In this document: piece after piece, positions 60,782 through 64,000 of the stretch
Layout of the letters: each line of letters starts with the position of its first letter
How positions within the stretch are numbered: the first letter of the stretch is position 1
Assembly (NCBI GenBank): GCA_023450745.1
Contig: JAEXGR010000084.1
Span: forward strand, 9,955-73,954
Origin: Synergistota bacterium
GTDB lineage: Bacteria; Synergistota; Synergistia; Synergistales; Synergistaceae
Direction: 5' to 3'
Length of the DNA stretch: 64,000 bases
Position numbers and translations under genes: made by a program
Notes under the pieces: model-generated
Databases searched by the model: none
Seen by the model: only the letters and a program-made list of their open reading frames with translations
What the model was told of the DNA's origin: nothing

Positions 60782-61291
60782 TTAAACCGCATCCGCCTCA
60801 GCGTCTTTGCCCAGCCGGCGGAGCATGGTCTTCTTAACGGCGCGAAAGATGTTCTCATATCCCGTGCAGCGGCAGAGATGCCCCGACATCAGCTTGCGCA
60901 GCTCGTCGTCGGAGTATTCCCGCCCCGCCGCCAGAATCTCCATCGCGCTCATGATAAAGCCCGGAGTGCAAAAGCCGCACTGTACGGCGGCCTCGTCAAT
61001 GAAGGCCTGCTGGATGTCGGATATTTCGCCATGAGGGCCGGCCAGCCCCTCCAGCGTGAGAATATCCTTTCCGTCAGCCCATACCGCCAGATAGATGCAG
61101 GAGTTGAAGCACTCCCCGTCTATCAGTACGTTGCACGCCCCGCACTCGCCCACCTCGCAGCCTTTTTTGACGCTGATGAGGCGAAAATCGTCCCGGAGCA
61201 TATCGGTAAGTGACGCCCGCACGTCGATCATCTTCTCCGTTTTTTTGCCGTTGATGGTGCAGCGAATCAATTTATACTGCCGCTCACTCAT
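60782..61291 (-). CDS. Xanthine dehydrogenase-type enzyme, [2Fe-2S] subunit
   Basis: 169 residues with both [2Fe-2S] sites of the molybdenum hydroxylases: Cys45, Cys50, Cys53 and Cys65 (plant-ferredoxin type, CEVGECGACNVLIDGEC...) and Cys105, Cys108, Cys140 and Cys142 (QCGFCTPG and GHLCRCTGY). It passes electrons from the molybdenum centre to FAD. It overlaps the FAD-subunit gene by eight bases. Confidence 0.93.
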   Translation of the reverse strand: MSERQYKLIRCTINGKKTEKMIDVRASLTDMLRDDFRLISVKKGCEVGECGACNVLIDGECFNSCIYLAVWADGKDILTLEGLAGPHGEISDIQQAFIDEAAVQCGFCTPGFIMSAMEILAAGREYSDDELRKLMSGHLCRCTGYENIFRAVKKTMLRRLGKDAEADAV

Positions 61292-62171
61292 GAATTTCCC
61301 CTCCCGCCAAACGAATAGCTTCCGACAGCGCCCGTTCCGCCAGCATCACCGCGATGTGCTGGCGAAAATCTTTAGCCGCCCGCCAGCTGTCCCTGGGGTT
61401 GATATCTTCCAGCACCGTTTTTGCGAAGGCTTTGATCTCATCGCGGGAGACCGGACGGCCCTTGGCCCGCTTTTCCGCCGACCGCGCCCGCATGGGAACC
61501 GGCCCCGCGACGCCGTAGGCGATCCGCACATCCTCCATGCGGGCTTTGTCCGCGGACAGCTTTACATTGACGGAACAGCCGGTGGTGGCGATATCCATGG
61601 CGTTTCTCATCGCGTATTTGATGTAGCGCCCGTAATATCCCTCATAAGCGGGCGCGGGGATAATGATCGCCGTCTGTAATTCTCCGGGCCTTAAATCTAC
61701 CGTTCCCGCTTTGAGATAAAAATCCTCGATGGAAACGCGGCGTACTCCCTCCGGCCCCGTGATCTCAACGACGGCGTCCCAGGCGAAGAGGGTCGAGGCC
61801 GAATCGGCGGAAGTCACCCCGTTGCAGGTATTCCCGCCGATGGTTCCGATGTTGCGGATCTGCGGCCCACCGACCATATCCACCGCCTCACCCAGCACGT
61901 TGATGCGGGACTGAATGACGGGGTCCCTGGTGATATGAGAAAAACTGGTGAGAGAGCCTATGCGAATGCCGCCGTCTTTCTCAAGCAAGACGCCTCGCAT
62001 CTCGTCCAGCTTGTAGATGCTGACAAGCTCCTTGCCGGCCAGCCGCCCTTCCCGCATCTGCACAAGCACGTCGCTCCCGCCGGCGATGACCCGCGCCTGC
62101 GGATGCTCGGCCAACAGCCGGATGGCGTCTGCGATACTAGCCGCTTCATAGAGCGCTTTTATGTCATACAT
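61284..62171 (-). CDS. Xanthine dehydrogenase-type enzyme, FAD-binding subunit
   Basis: 295 residues of the FAD-binding subunit of molybdenum hydroxylases. VIAGGSDVLVQMREG (residues 29-43) and IRNIGTIGGNTCNGVTSADSASTLFAWDA (about 101-129) bind the FAD. The C-terminal CO-dehydrogenase flavoprotein domain ends the chain. It is positioned between the molybdenum and iron-sulfur subunit genes; adjacent purine permease supports a xanthine or hypoxanthine substrate. Confidence 0.92.
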   Translation of the reverse strand: MYDIKALYEAASIADAIRLLAEHPQARVIAGGSDVLVQMREGRLAGKELVSIYKLDEMRGVLLEKDGGIRIGSLTSFSHITRDPVIQSRINVLGEAVDMVGGPQIRNIGTIGGNTCNGVTSADSASTLFAWDAVVEITGPEGVRRVSIEDFYLKAGTVDLRPGELQTAIIIPAPAYEGYYGRYIKYAMRNAMDIATTGCSVNVKLSADKARMEDVRIAYGVAGPVPMRARSAEKRAKGRPVSRDEIKAFAKTVLEDINPRDSWRAAKDFRQHIAVMLAERALSEAIRLAGGEIHE

Positions 62172-62185
62172 AGCCCGAAGCCTCC

Positions 62186-63880
62186 TTATATCATTTTCTC
62201 TTCTTTAAAACGGCGGAAGAGGTTGTGGGGATTGATAGGCGCGCTGTTGACAAAAACGCCCGTCGCCTGGTACACGGCGTTGCGAATCGCCGGCGCCACG
62301 GAACATGCCGGCGGCTCTCCCAGAGCCTTCGTCCCGAAGGCGCTGGTGGGTTCAGGATTTTCTACGAAGAAGGCTCTCAGCCGGGGATGGTCCATAAAGG
62401 TGGAGAGCTTGTAATCCAGCAGATTATTGTTCAGCGGCCGTCCCGTTTGGGGGTCGAAGAGCAGCTTTTCAGAGAGTCCGAAACCAACACCCATGCTCAT
62501 GCCTCCGTGCACCTGAGCCTCGGCCAAAGCCGGATTGATGAGGGAACCGGCGTCATGCACGTTGACGAGATCCAGCAGCTTCACCCGGCAAGCCGGGATA
62601 TCCACTTCCACCTCGGCGAAGGTGCAGCCGAAGGAATAGGCGTTGGATTTGATCTGCGCCGTGCTCTCCGCGCAGAGGTGCTGGCTGTGCGCCGTACTGT
62701 AGAGCGCCTCGGCGGCCAACTGCCCAAGGCTCGTCAATTCCCGTTTATCGGTGACGCGGATGATTTTTCCCTCCGCGATATCCAGGTTGTACGCCGGCAT
62801 CCTGGTCAATTCGTGCGCGCGGCTCAAAATCCGCTCTTTCAGCAGCAGCCCCGTCTGGCGAATGGCAAACCCCGCCGTATAGGTCTGGCGGGAAGCGTAA
62901 GCGCCGGTGCCGAAAGGAGTGACGTCGGTATCCTGGCAGGAGACGACATGGACATGGCCCAGCGGGACGCCGACGGTATCCGCCGCCATCTGCGCAAACG
63001 CGGTGTCCGCCCCCTGCCCGATCTCAGTCTCGCCCAACTGCACCTGCAAAGAGCCGTCTTGATTCAGCACCATCCGGCAGGAAGAGGTCTCGAGCGCAAT
63101 GGGCCATACGGCCGTGTTGTACCAAAAGACGGCCATGCCGACCCCCTTGCGCACCTCTCCCGTCTGACGCCGGTATGCCTCATATTTGCGCCGGTAGTCT
63201 ATCTCCTGCATGCCCTTGTCGATGCACTGATTGAAGGTGTCCGAATATAATTCATTTTTGGAGAACGGGTCCGTGAAGCCGACGGGCATCAGATTCCCGC
63301 GTCTGAATTCGATGGGGTCGGCCGCAAGCCGCGCCGCCGCTTCCTCGGTATGGCACTCCACGGCCCACATGGCCTGCGGGATGCCGTAGCCGCGCATCGC
63401 GCCGGACACGGATTTATTGGTAAAGACGGTGTAGCCGTCGCACTCGACATTTTCGCACGGATAGAGCTGCGGGAACGCCCCCACGCCTTTGGCGCAGATG
63501 CTGTGCCCGTGCGAGGCATAAGCGCCCTGATCTGAAAACGCCTCCAGCTTGCGGGCAGCGTAAGTACCGTCCGGGCGGAGCCAGGAGACGATGTGGCTGC
63601 GGACGGAGTGCCTCACCCGGTTGGAGACGAAGGTATCCTCTCTGGGAACGTCCAATTTGACCAGATGCCCGCCCAGCCGCATAGAGAGCCAGGCGCAGAG
63701 CGGTTCATAAAGAACGTCCTGCTTGTTGCCGAAGCCGCCGCCGATATAGGGCTTTATCACCTGAATCTTTCCCCATTCAATCCCCAGCGCCTGCCCCACC
63801 ACGCGGCGCACGATGTGGGGAATCTGTGTCGAGGTGACGACCTTGACGCGGTCGCCGGTCATCTCCGCGAAGCGAGAGTG
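62186..63880 (-). pseudogene. Xanthine dehydrogenase-type enzyme, molybdenum subunit, N-terminus cut off by an insertion sequence
   Basis: The reading frame covers the C-terminal 560 or so residues of a molybdopterin-binding subunit that normally has about 750-780. IGGGFGNKQD (near the start), the GAMRGYGIPQAMWAVE segment, GETEIGQGADTAFAQMAADT and the late VHGGMSMGVGFGLSEKLL followed by EPPACSVAPAIRNAV are cofactor-binding parts. Its frame continues upstream of the first ATG (63862) as far as about 63880 (RFAEMTGDRV), then runs into the end of an insertion sequence. About 200 residues, the substrate-channel N-domain, are missing from this stretch. They may lie beyond the element or be lost. 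Confidence 0.8.
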
Positions 63881-64000
63881 TAAAATAAAGTGTGTAAGGC
63901 CTCAAAGAGTAGGCCGATCTGGAACCAATCCAGAGGCCATTATAAAACCATAAAACAGTTGGAGGTCTTGTACATGAGCAAAGAGGAAAAAGTAAACAAT
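63880..64000 (+). mobile_element. Left end of an insertion sequence, continuing past the window
   Basis: Homology to the molybdenum subunit ends at about 63880, where GAGAGTGTAAAATAAAGTGT begins; this looks like the end of an IS256/Mutator-type element, a family call I hold loosely. A non-coding leader with short inverted motifs (CTGGAACCAATCCAG) precedes a plus-strand gene start at 63974. Confidence 0.65.
63974..64000 (+). CDS. Transposase, 5' end only
   Basis: Nine codons (MSKEEKVNN) starting with ATG, ten bases after GGAGG, run off the window. Position just inside the insertion-sequence end makes it the transposase. The family cannot be judged from nine residues. Confidence 0.55.

Overview
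The window looks like the chromosome of an anaerobic, amino-acid-fermenting member of the Synergistota (Synergistetes), possibly close to Cloacibacillus. The strongest marker is a surface protein at 40071-42530 whose C-terminus matches the Synergist-CTERM sorting signal (Ser-rich linker, GCNGGFGALALLGLAL-type tail). Supporting signs are the amino-carrier (LysW) lysine pathway, a group B-like [FeFe] hydrogenase, a ferredoxin-linked 2-oxoacid oxidoreductase, acyl-CoA mutase plus acetate-kinase-type genes, and a full Kdo/lipid A operon with LpxI, which implies a Gram-negative outer membrane. Most of the DNA is GC-rich, so many long antisense frames are shadows of real genes. The genus is an inference.

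Layout. 1-8.4 kb: L-serine dehydratase (sdaAB, sdaAA) and a dihydropyrimidinase on the minus strand, a monomeric [FeFe] hydrogenase, then an NhaC-family transporter with a DUF3830-like protein, an unrecognised protein and a convergent GntR regulator. 8.6-11 kb: an exported papain-like protease and a Sel1-repeat protein. 11.3-16.8 kb: lysW-lysX-lysY-lysZ-lysJ-lysK, which carries 2-aminoadipate to lysine on the LysW carrier, with a possible leader peptide and a terminator between lysX and lysY. 16.9-24.4 kb: a small exported superoxide-reductase-like protein, then minus-strand housekeeping and envelope genes (rodZ-like, rpe, a PASTA protein, rsmB, a zinc peptidase, a sugar aminotransferase, a GntR regulator).

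24.6-25.2 kb holds a nested inverted-repeat element without a transposase; its 380-bp core recurs at 39.36-39.74 kb. Between the copies are a two-domain rhodanese protein and a ten-gene minus-strand operon (39.2 to 26.8 kb): lpxI, lpxB, msbA, an lpxK/glycosyltransferase fusion, kdsA, kdsD, waaA, a gene of unknown function, kdsB and an ELM1-like gene. These make Kdo, assemble and flip Kdo-lipid A. waaA seems to start at a CTG directly after the kdsD stop.

40-43 kb: the Synergist-CTERM surface protein gene, interrupted by one in-frame amber codon, is preceded on its own strand by a promoter, a cyclic-di-GMP-I (GEMM) riboswitch aptamer and an intrinsic terminator. This suggests c-di-GMP control of a cell-surface protein. 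43.3-49.3 kb: a ZIP transporter, a MocR/PdxR-like regulator lacking the PLP lysine, divergent pdxST, a MerR regulator, and a dehydrogenase preceded by a promoter with the MerR-type 19-bp spacer.

50-57.9 kb: a four-subunit 2-oxoacid:ferredoxin oxidoreductase with an RraA-like protein, converging on an acyl-CoA mutase and an acetate-kinase-family enzyme that lie divergent from a LysR regulator; together they may form a 2-oxoacid/acyl-CoA fermentation module. 58-64 kb: two tandem acetyltransferases with a C-terminal cysteine cluster, then a purine permease and a three-subunit xanthine-dehydrogenase-type enzyme whose molybdenum subunit is cut by an insertion sequence at the right edge.
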